The notes under the pieces: model-generated
The model's database searches: none
The model's input: only the letters and a program-made list of their open reading frames with translations
What the model was told of the DNA's origin: nothing
Program-made: the position numbers and the translations under genes
In this document: positions 25,101 to 37,100 of the stretch, piece after piece
Position numbering within the stretch: the stretch's first letter is position 1
How the letters are laid out: every line of letters starts with the position of its first letter
DNA from: Stictocephala bisonia
Taxonomy: Eukaryota; Arthropoda; Insecta; Hemiptera; Membracidae
Reading direction: 5' to 3'
NCBI GenBank assembly: GCA_035578905.1
Contig: JAQJVL010000569.1
Coordinates: forward strand, 1-64,000
DNA length: 64,000 nucleotides

Positions 25101-28100
25101 GCATGTACAAATGTATGATAACAAAGTAGTGTAGGAATTTCAACTTTGATATTTGAGTAAGAGCAAAGTTATGAATTTTCAAAATTAAAAAAAAACACAT
25201 TTTTGCCAATGTTAGTATAATGGGAATTACTCAAACGAAGGTGACATTGGGCTATGTTTGATCAATTACAGGAGTTTTCTCAATGCACATAAACTTAAAT
25301 GGTTAAATATGACTCCAAATCATTAAAAAACTTTTTGGGTTTGTTTCTAGTTCTTTTAGTCATATTTTAAGTCTAAAATGACATTTTAGGAACAATAGTT
25401 TATTAAGGTATAAATCTATAGTAGTACAAAGCCTATTATTATAATATAAAACAGCAATAATAATAAAGAACAAAATGCTGTGTGGTCCTCATCAATGACT
25501 CAGATCAGTAGACAGGTCTGCACAAGAGCTCAGTGGACCAAGTCTGTATAAGATTATGAAATCTTCTCTTCAATACCTGGCATCTTTTGTTCAGTCAATC
25601 TAGATACTTCAAAATATGTAGTTGTGTAGCTAGGCTACTTTGAAGTTTGATTCCATATTTAAACTTGTAAATACATTTTATTTTATTTTTATTAAAATGG
25701 ATAAACAATAATTCATTGGAAAAGTAGTAGTTAGTAAGATTGTTACAAATAATTTTAAGGTTCAATTAAAAAAACTCCGAAACATTTAAATGAGTTTGAA
25801 GTAAATGTTCAAAAGTTGTTTAAATGTATAGTAAATTCTCCTTCAATTTCAACAATATGTGAGTACCATGAAAAGAAATACATATTAAAATACAACCATA
25901 TTTTTGGTAAATACTGGTGTGAGCCATTAAAAGTTCATAAAAAGCCTATTTCTAAGGGCCTAAGAGAAATAAAACTTGATCCACTTATTTATCCTTGTTA
26001 AATCCAAATGAGTCCGAAACAAAACTTGAAATAATTCCTGGAAAAGCTTTGTGCCCGAATTGTTTTTTAAAATTTCTTTCCTTGTCAAGAAAGAACAAAT
26101 TGTTCAATATACATTGAAACACTTCAAACCAGACTAGACAACTTATTAATACAAGTTACAAGGAGATTTCATAGCATTTCAGAAAACATAATTAGGTGCT
26201 ATGTGATACTTTTCTGATGTATCAGAAACAGCGATTTATGAAGATTATAGTGTCAATAAAATTGCTTCATTTATAGTAAGAGTAAATTACATTGTTGCGT
26301 GTGTGTGTGTGTTTGTAATGAACAATGGTGGCTTGCAGATATTGAAAAAGTATACTAGGAAAATAATTATGTATTTGTGAAGTTTTATCAACCAGCTGGA
26401 CCACAAACATAATTTAAAAAATCAACCAGCGATATAGTTTGGATCCCACTAAAGAATGTGCTGAGAAATCTTTCAGTGCTTGAACTTAATACAGCTACTA
26501 GAAGATCGTATTCTAAACATAATTTAAAAAATCAACCAGCGATATAGTTTGGATCCCACTAAAGAATGTGCTGAGAAATCTTTCAGTGCTTGAACTTAAT
26601 ACAGCTACTGGAAGATCGTATTCTATTTCACGAAAGCTATTCGAAAAAATAAGTGTGATTCTAAACAATTATAAGAGTTAGATTAATTATAACTCGTATG
26701 TGGAAAAACAAACTTAAAATATATGGAAGGATTTCAGATATTTTAAGGAATTAAAAAAAAAATATTTATCTTTGATTTTTGCTTATTTTGAGACCTTATT
26801 TAAATATTAATAAATAACATAACATCCATCTTAACTTTACATACTTTACAATAACACGTTCATTAGAGTAATTCGAATTAATTAACATAGGCTAAAATGT
26901 GTTTTTTCTTTACTTTTGAAAATTCATAACTTTGCTCTGAATCAAATATTAAAGTTGAAATTCCTACACTAATTTAGTATCATATGTATGTACATGCTGT
27001 GCATCAATTCAGATTTTTACATCATGTCCCATCAGAGGTATAAACTTATAAACATTTGAAAAACTTTACATTTAGGGCTATAAAAATGATAACAAATATT
27101 GTAGAAGAGGACTGTCTGAAAAGAGTGGTGTTGGTTTGAAAGCTGTAACATAATCCAATCCAGAGATAATCAATTTAACGCTAATGTCTGCAAAGCCAAA
27201 AATTGCCAGATTTACATGAACAAAAAATGGCTGCCACGCATAAACGTTGAAAGATAAAACTCTTTAAAAGTCATTATTGAACCTCTAATGAGTAAGGTAA
27301 TCTATATTTATAAAAGAGGATGTTTGTATATATATATATATTTATATATGTTCGAAGTTTATGCGCTGCCAAACCATCCAACCGATCGCCATGAAACTTT
27401 AGGATGTTGTCCTGTATACTCCAGAGATGGTTTCTGTGAAGTTTGATGCAGATCCGTCCACAGGGTCCCGCCCCACGGGCTCCTAAAGATCCCATGTTAT
27501 TCAAATGGAGAATCTGAATTGTTTACAAAAAACATATGACTGTGTGGTTTAATGTAGTTTCACATGATATAAGCAGATTGAAGTTCTCACAACAACAGTA
27601 CTGTATGTTTTGATTTATTGTAGTTCTACATTTCACCTTGAGAGTGTAGCACACGCTACTTTTACTTGATCAGGTGATCTGTATTTGGTGTTAACCTTTT
27701 TCCTCGGTAATTAAAACATGTGGTGAAACGTGAAAATAAAAAATAAATAATTATTTGTTTTGCAGTTTACTTTTTATGACATGCCTCCTAAAAAACCTTT
27801 ACATTTATACACCAAATAAGAAGACCAAAAATATTGTTTACCCTCTTGCACTCATTTAATAAATAATGGTTTTTTTCTATAATTCTTTTTATTGCTTTAT
27901 TTTGGTATGTCAATGAAAAATGAAAGGCGAGACAACGTCCGCCGGGTTCAGCTAGTAACATAAAAAGAACGCAAGTATTTAAAAATGGTCAAGCAACCAT
28001 CATTGGATCACTTCATATGAATTGACCCAGTAGCAAAATATAAAACAACTAATCACCAACTGCAAAAAACCTACGTATTGATTTTTCAAGTCTTACAAAG

Positions 28101-31100
28101 TTAGTATCTACATTATTTTTGTTCTTTGTCTCGTAAAAGTGGATATTGGAAGGCAAATTAATATGTTGGAAATGGTCTTTTATGTATAGGATAACACGTA
28201 AAATAAATAAAGAATGCAGGGTTAAACACCCACATGTATAAAGTGATTTTTACAAGAGTCCCATCCCTGGTTCTAATTCCTACAATAGCTCTGATGGCCG
28301 TCTGCTGCCATAAAAAGATATCGTTAGCTACTGTAATTTCCCCAGAGAGTCACAACAAGTAACAAGTGCGAATGAAAAAAAGCAAAATAAGCATTCATAA
28401 CCATTCTTTTTGTGGTACAAGTTATAAGTTTTTCAATCAAATAGATTACTAAAGATATTCTAATGCTTAAATGAATAAATCTAATGCTATTGGAATTTCC
28501 TAGTATACATAATTAAATTTGTAAATTCTTTCACCTCTAAACTGTTTGTGGTCCACAGGAACTTGGCTGCTGCCTGATCCTGCAGAGCCGCCCCCTCCGA
28601 AGGACGAACCAAGCACCTCGGGCACTAGTACCAGCACTCCACAACCTACAAAGCCTACTCGGCCAGATGAACTGCTAGCTTTGACAAAACCTCCACCGCA
28701 TTTCATCAACTACTACCTGCAAGTAGCCCGGGTGGTGATCGGGGGCTCAGAGGCTCATACTCGGGTAGGGTAAATATTTACTTTTTGAAGCTTTTTTAGT
28801 CTGGTAGAGTTGTCTACTTTACTCCACACTACAACTACTAATTGCTCAAAAATTAGGAAGCTTGTGAATTTAGAGCCTCCTATTCAGGTTCGATACAAAA
28901 ATAGGAGTCGAGTTCCTAAGGCATATCAGTCTAGTAGTTTCTTTAGTACATGTCAGACTTGTTGACATCTACTTACTGACTTAAATCATTTTTAGCAAAC
29001 TCCAATAATTAATTCAACAAAACGCTTAACATAACTAGCGAAGCAAGGGCTGTTGGCTAGTAGTCATATAAAATATATTTTGAACCGTTTGTATTCTCAA
29101 CATTTTATTAGTTCAACATTTTATACTTTATAAACTTACATTTATGGTATGATTAACAGCTAATTCTTCAAATAAAGGTTGCCGTCTTCCTTTTCTCCTG
29201 CCTGTGTACACTTTTCAATATACAAATGGAGCAATTTAGTTCTTTTTTATTGTACAAACTGTCCAAAAACTGTGAAACATAGTGTCATTACCACAAATTA
29301 AAACATATTATTGCTTGCTAGTTTAGGTGACAAAGTATAGGCTTATATTCCCAGAAGACCAGCCCCAGTCAAGAAAACACAGTAAATTTGTATAAAGTAA
29401 CAAAAAATTTGAAAAGCATTTTTCAAGTTGATCAAAAATTTTACAAAGTAAAAAAATTTCTTGGATTGGGATATTTTCAAACAACAATACAGTTTTATAC
29501 ATATTGCTTGCTAGTTTAGGTGACAAAGTATATGCTTATATTCCCAGAAGACCAGCCCCAGTCAAGAAAACACTTACAGTAAATTTGTATAAACTAACAA
29601 AAAATTTGAAAAGCATTTTTCAAGTTGATCAAAAATTTTACAAAGTAAAAAAATTTCTTGGATTGGGATATTTTCAAACAACAATACAGTTTTGTACATA
29701 TATCTGACAATCAAGTATATACCATAAAAAATATATTTTATTACAGTATCTTTAAAAATTTTATATTTTTATAACTCAAGAAAAGCCAAAAATGATGTAC
29801 TCACTCATCACTAAATCTGAACAGATTCTCATCGGAAGCACTGAACAGATTTTGATGAAATTCGGAGGGAAGTTAGCCTTTGTATTATAGAAACCCAAGA
29901 AGAAAGGATTTCTCAAAATTCTATCCCTAAGGGCTAGAAACAGACTCAAAAATTCCTTTTTTCCATAAGAGTAACATTGGCATTATTTAAATTTAATAAT
30001 TTATTTCAAATAACTGATACAAAAAATATAAACATAACACATAAGCTTGGCTGATTTGATTTTAATTGTGAAATGTCTAGCCCTTTTAGTGGCAACTTCA
30101 TGTTATCCGGACGTCCAAAAAACTATGCATAAAGTGCCAATGTTAACAGGATGTTACTAAACAAAATTCATTAAAAAGTTTAGGATTATCTTCTCATTTC
30201 TTAACATTTACTTTTACATAAAAACCATGATTATGGTATGTTTGTATAATATTTAATTATATTTTGATATAAAAGGTTCAAAAACGACCTATCAGAAAAC
30301 AGCTGTTGAATGACTTAAAAATTGTCAAAACTTTTTGTATTTCAACAAATTATTATGAAATTTTAACAGTATGTTAACCCTAGATTCATAACCTATCCTT
30401 TGTTGTAACACTATTCATAACCATTCGTTTGTGAGACTACTTAGGGAACAAAATTAAAAAAAATATATATTTTTAATTCTTTTTTTTAATGATTCAGTAA
30501 TAATTGATAAAATCAAGGTTTAACTTTCTAAAACTAATGGTTTTTCATGGATTTAGTCATTTTTGGTGCAGTATGTAAACATTTTTGAAAAAAAGATCAT
30601 CTGTGACACTACTTTGGAAAAAAATAAAAAACAAATATTTTATAAAAAAAATTTTTAACTATACAATTATACAGTAGAACTTGGATAATTCGAACCTGAA
30701 GGGACCAATGCGAAAATTCGAATTATCCAATACTTCAAATTAACCAAGTTGTATTTTTTATGTAACTTTCATGATCCTAAAAGGCTTAAAATAATATCCA
30801 CAAATTACTTGTTTAATATAAAATTTAATGTATTCATTTAAAGTTCACTACAGTATATTTAACATAACTATAGAGGCATACAGTATGTAAAAATTACAAT
30901 AATGAAGGTTTAACGATCGCAACATAATGGCGGGGCGCGCCGAGGGGAGGGGAAGAGACGGATTAGGAATTCTCAGAAGGTGATTGCCTGTCGACACACT
31001 GACCAAACAATGCAAACCTCAAACGGAACCTTGTTTACAGCACATTAGTCAATGTTTAACTTTTACCGTTGATGTAAAAACTTCGATTTAAAGAGATTTA

Positions 31101-34100
31101 ACTTCGAATTATCCATGATTATTTTACATTGGTAATATTACAATGTTCAAGGGACCAACCCAAAACTTCGAATTAAAGGAAATTTCGAATTAAAGAAGTT
31201 CTAATTATCCAAGTTCTACTGTAATTGATGAATAAAAGGTACAACTTACAATAATTATGGTAGTTTCGAGGCTTTATTGCTTTGTGGCGCAGTCTGTACA
31301 CATATTTGCCTAGTGTTCAAGACAGTAGTGCTTCCGGCAGTTGAAGCAGGAGAATCTGGTCATTCTTCTTTTTCTTCACGGACAGAATGCACATATTTTT
31401 CTCCCGGCTTGCACTTGAGGTTCTGGATCATTTCTTATTGCTTCTGCTCCAAGTATCTCTTCAATTTTGGTTTTCAGATTCTTTTGCAGTGTTGATTGTT
31501 CAACCCTTTTCTGAAGGTGTGGTTTTGTTAGCCCCTCACACACCTGCTTAGCGAACTCTCTTCGACTGATGGGCTTTTGCTTTTCCTTTACTTTATTGTG
31601 GACATAAATCACGTAGGCATTGACTAAAGTACTGTTGATAATTCCATAAAAAATACAAAGAGGCCACCTTTGTGTCTTGCGGCTACATGACATGTTACCA
31701 GACATTTCATCAAATGCGTCTACGGCACCCTTGGTTGAATTATAAAATTCAACTATGTCGGGTTTTCCTGAGGTTTCAGATACAGTACCATTCTCATGAG
31801 TTGTGGAAATAAGATATACTATCTTTGACTTCTTTGCTTTGTATGAAACTAGAACCAGTTCGTTATCAAATCCAAACATTACTGAACCAATCTTCCTTGA
31901 CTTCTGATCCTTCATTTCAGGTGGGATCTCCTTCTTGTCACTTCGCAGAGTTCCTACTACTGTTAGCTGATGACTGATTAGCATGTCCTTGGCTAATGGA
32001 ACAGACGAAAACCAATTATCCTTAGTTACATTTCTGTTTGTCCCATGGATAGTCTTTGTGAGCTCTTTTTTATAAAATTCACCTAATGGCAGGCCAGACG
32101 TGTTAGAATTTTTCCCCAAGTATGGAGTTCTATCAATTAGGTATTTTGTGTTAACATAACACAGCATCATTATTTAAATACTATATTTGTTAGGTTTTGA
32201 GGTTATATACATGCGGAATAGATAACGTCCTCTGAAACCTAGCACCTGCTCATCTATGGTATCATGAGCCTGGGCAGTAATTACTTAGGCATGCCTTAAT
32301 AAACCTCTCCCAGATGTCTTTGACAGGAGCTAATTTGTCCAATTTCCTACGTTCAGCCCGGCTGGCTTTATCATCAAATCGTAATGAGTAAAAAATCAAA
32401 TCGATCTCTACTCATGACGGAAATATAGCGTGTTCCACTAAAGGTGGGGTCAAATAGTTCCTTAGACGTTAGGTGATGGTCTTTCATGGCGGCAGATAAC
32501 ACTAAGAGTCCTATCAAAGCATTGATTTCAATCGAATCGGTTGGCGATACGGTAGCTTTTTGCTGAGAATAACGTTCACTTTTTCCAGATATTTCCTCAT
32601 TTGTGTATTTGACAATATCATCAACAATACTAGGGGGGATGAAAATTTTGAAACAGTCTACTGGATTTACAATATTCCGAGCATTACCAACTGGTCTTTG
32701 GCGAAAATGAATTATATTTCTTTGTTGGGGTCTCATAGTTCTACTTTTTGCCTTTGATGACCATTTATGACCGTTTTTGCCCGTCAAAGACTTTTTTTTG
32801 ACAGAACAATATTTTTATGACTAACTATAGAAGGCAAATTAACAATATTTTCATGAGCATCAGTTACCTGTGGTTCGTGAGTGTCTTCAATATCAGCCAC
32901 TTCTGTAGGGTCAATCATGACAATGTAGGATTCATCCGAATCCGATGAGCTATCACCTGATGATGGACGATATTTGGGGTCTTCTTCTTCATCTTGGCTA
33001 TCTATATCCATAGGCATAGCAGTAGAAACGTTTGAAACTGGTGCAATATTAATTTGAAGAGGTTCTGTCAACGCCTCTTCTTGTTCAGGTATAGTAAGGG
33101 GTAGCAACATTTGAATCAAAACTATTTACTGTAGTAATTGGCAAGTTCGGGTAAAAAGTCATTGAAGAAAAAATTTCAGTGCTTCACCGTTCAGTGGATG
33201 GTGAAATTTGAGCTTAGTTTACTAGTAGTTGGTACATTAGGATCAAAAACTTCTGCAGAAATGTTTTTGTTAAAAAAATTTACGTTTTTCTTATGTTGAT
33301 GCGTTGGGTCATCTAAATCTAAGGACTCCTCCGAAGATTCTCACTCCTGGTTTTCATTATACCCCTTTCTTTCTGGTCTCAGTAAGCGTTTGTTTCCAGA
33401 TTGAGCCAGAGTGAGCTTTGCCCACGCTTCTTATCAGATGATGGATCGTACTCAGGGTCGGCGTCACTGTCATCGGCGGAAGTCGTATGGTCAGATTCAT
33501 ATTCTTCTTGGTCAGATATTTCACTTGTTTCATCCACGTCATTAATTTCAGGTTCAATATCACCCTAGACACCTTGTTCAAGTTCACACAACACTTTATT
33601 TATCTCATCGTCCTTCAATTTAGTACTCATTATGAGAATAAAATAAACTAATTATCAAAAATATTATGATAGCTTCTTACTTTGTGCAAAAAAAACCTTA
33701 CACTATTCCTAACCTATCGTCCTTCAGACTACCTTGAAAAAAACAACACTAACACTACTCATAACCATTCGTCTCTCAGGCGAAGCGGTGAAAAAAAACT
33801 AATATAACCTAAAAACTAACAACGCGCACTCGCCAAACGCCTGTGCGGCACTAACTGGGGATCGAGAGGGAAGATGGCGGGGAGGGCAACCCTCTCCTAC
33901 CGCCCCTTCCTACTGAACTACGCATTCCTGGAATTCGGCGTAGTCTGACGGACGAACGGTTATGAGTCTAGGGTTAATAACTAAACTGTCTTCACAGTAA
34001 AGTGATTGAATAGAGCCCATCTATTTTTAACATGGTCATTAGGATGCCCAAATTAAAAAAGAGAAGACAAGTTTTTTTTTATCTCATAAATGTATTTGTA

Positions 34101-37100
34101 ATAAAAACAACATATATAGTCTAAGGCTATTTTTAACATGTTATTTTAATAGACTGGTTATTTAATTATAATTAGGTATAACAATTATTAATTTTTTGTA
34201 ATAAATAACAGAAATATGAATTATTTAATGGCTTATTGTACAAATTGATATAAACCCTCTGACAATGGTAGAGAGCAACTTTGAAAATTGCTCTGGAACT
34301 AAAAGGGTTAAGGTAATTTCTGTTATCTATGACATGATAGCACTACTTTGCATCACCCTAAAATAGAATTGTAAGGTTTTCTAGACTATAAAACTTGATG
34401 TGATGGTTTAGAGAGAACCATGGAGGGGAGGGTAAGCAAGTGTAGAGAACCACCCTATAGTGAAGCAAGGGCTGTTGGTTAATAGTCATATAAAATACAT
34501 TTTGAACCGTTTGTATCCTCAATATTTTATTAGTCCAACATTCTAAACTTTTTATAAACTTACATTTATAGTATGATTAACAGCTATTTCTTCAAATAAA
34601 GGTTGCTGTCTTCCTTTACCCCTCCCTGCCATTTTAAATATACAAATGGAGCAATTTAGTTCTTTTTTATTGTGCAAACTGTCCAATAACTGTCATCACC
34701 ACTAATTAAAACAAATCATTGCTCGCTAGTTTAGGTGACAAATTATAGGCTTATATTCCCAGGAGACGAGCCCCAGTCAAGAAAATACTTAAACTGGTAG
34801 GGTTTGTCAAACATAATAACTAACCCCAGCCACATTTTGCTGTTGCTTAATCTGATATTAACTATTAGGATATTTTTTACCTTAATTGTTACAAAAATAA
34901 AGATCAGCTGTTAACTTGATTTTATATGAAACTAACCGACAGTCCTTGCTTCGCAATGGGACGGTTCTCAATGTTTGAGGTTTTGTGTTGTGTAGTACAT
35001 TTTTGTTATGGTACTTTTCATTTAACAGTATGTCAAGGTTGTTCATATACAAGTTAATTTCTCAATCTCTCATATAATCATTTATAGAATTGCCTTTCTT
35101 CTTAGTTTGTTTATATTATTTTAATTTTTTATTTATTTTTTTATCCTCCTTAACCTTACTATACCCATTCCTTATAAACTATTGATCTGTGTGAGGAACT
35201 TATTCAGACACAATAAGGGAGCAAACCAATACAGTAGAAGGTGAATATTACTGATAAATCTTCCAGTCTAGGCCAGATTTGAACCACTACTATCTCTAAC
35301 CCAAGCTCAAAGTCCTGACGGCTTAGACCGCTCGCCCAGGACGAGCCTCAGCTACTGGGCGGGTCGCAGATGAGGATAGCGAATGTTCCACCTTGTCATT
35401 GATGAAGTGGACAGCTGCAAATAAGGGGCAACCCTAATAAGCAGTCCCAGACTGAGGTCCGCAGGGGCAGCTCATTACCACACCCAACACACATAAAGTT
35501 ACATGATAATGCCTCAGGGGCTAGAAGTAGGAATGGAGCCGCCAAACCATGGGTACGATGACCCCAAGTCTTCTGAGGGTACAGGAGTTAAAACCGTTCC
35601 GGGCTGCCAGATAGTACAGGTGCCCGACCTGACCTCACCAGCATGTGGTGGCTGCCCTTTCAACTGGCGAAAATCCCGATCCTGTCTATATTGCCAGTTG
35701 GTGAATGGATGAGACTGTGTAGACAGGCTAGGAGGGCACTTCCGAGGCCACAGGGGCTCTTGGGGGCGTGGGTATGCTCTCAGGGAGGGGGTAAAAGGAA
35801 TATGGATGGCTCCTGGGACATCGACACTGATATACACAGAACACATATGGACACTTTTTAGGAAAAAATATGAAGAAAGAAACAACAAGGAAAGGCTCAA
35901 ATGTGCCAGTTGAGATCGAGCAGCCCAGCTCATCGAGTTTCAGGGATAGCTACCGGCTCAACGGTAGATACAGAAAGAATATCGGGCTGCCCGATTGATT
36001 TACATTCTCAAACCTGGAAGGGGTACTCATACCAGGCCCAAAGACTTTGGACCGATCAGCCTCATGTCTTTTTTACTAAAGACACTGGTCGACAGGTATA
36101 TGAGGGAACGGGGTATTGAGAGATAACCCGCTTAACCGGAATTAACATGCATACATAGCCGTTTCACGAGTAGAGAGGATGATCCGGCAGAAGGAGCTAA
36201 CTATGGGTGTCTTTATGGACATAGAGGGAGCGTTTAATAATGTCTCTCTGCAGTCCATGATCGTTGCTGTTGCTAGGATGGGCGTCAGTGGTACCATCAC
36301 CAGATGGACCGAGGTCTACCTACGTAGCCGAACTGTCAAGGCAACTCTTCAGGTTGTAGTAGGAAGTGGTTGTCCCCAAGGAGGTGTCCTTTCCTCTCTC
36401 TCCTGTGATCCCTAGTGGTGGATGAACTTCTTAGGGTGCTCAATGGGATGGGGGTATATGCTCAGGCATACGCGGACGTTGTGTGCATACTGGGCATTGG
36501 CAAGTTTGCTTGCACAGTGTCAGACATTATCCAGTCTGCCCTTAGATTCCTGGAAAGGTGGAGTATAGACAAGGGACTCTCTGTTAATCCTAACAAGACA
36601 GAACTTGTACTCTTCCCAAGGAGGAGGAGGAGGCTGGATGGCCTATACATGCCCACCATGGGAAGCACGGTACTAAGAGCTTCAGGTTCGGTTAAGTATC
36701 TGGGGGTCACTCTGGACACTAAACTGAACTGGCTCAAGCACCTACAGGATATAAAGCTAGGAAGTTTGTAATGGCTTTCTGGATGTGTTGGAGGGCCATC
36801 GGGACAATGTGGGGTCTTAAACCAATGATGGTGTATTGGCTATACACGAGTGTGCTTCGGCCCTCCTTATGTTATGCTGCAGTTGTGTGGTGGTCGGCCA
36901 TGGCACAAAACAGTGCAAGGCTAACACTAGATAGATGCCAGAGAATGGTGTGCCTGGGAATTATAGGCACCATTAGAACAACCCCATTGGCGGCGATGTA
37001 GGACCTCACTAGACTCCGGCCAATGGACCTAGCAGCCTTTGTAATAAGAGCATCTGGTGGCTGGCTGTCTGGCTAACCGGGACTCCTCCATAGTGCAATA

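Larger units (their letters stand above)
24565..27976. mobile_element. Large transposon-like element with long inverted arms, split by a Helitron
   Basis: About 24565-25206 reappears inverted at about 26898-27300 and continues after the Helitron (27956-27976). Examples are TGGATTGGATTATGTTACAGC / GCTGTAACATAATCCAATCC and GGGACATGATGTAAAAATC / GATTTTTACATCATGTCCC. The right arm lacks about 200 bp of the left arm's middle. Between the arms, 25816-26110 encodes YWCEPLKVHKKPISKGLREI and PGKALCPNC on the + strand, a Cys-containing N-terminal signature that I associate with repetitive arthropod transposon proteins; the name is uncertain. Outer termini and target duplications were not resolved. Confidence 0.65.
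30378..33973 (-). mobile_element. piggyBac transposon, full length but dead
   Basis: Both ends carry TTAA target duplications (30374-30377, 33974-33977) and inverted termini CCCTAGAYTCATAACC. TCATAACCATTCGT-type subterminal motifs recur near 30414 and 33757. The 3.6-kb interior holds a decayed transposase on the minus strand and a nested pogo-like MITE at 30672-31221. Confidence 0.92.

Noticed and set aside
35503..35933. Overlapping open frames as host genes
   Set aside because: They fall in the 5' part of the LINE bounded by target duplications and overlap each other on both strands; no conserved domain.
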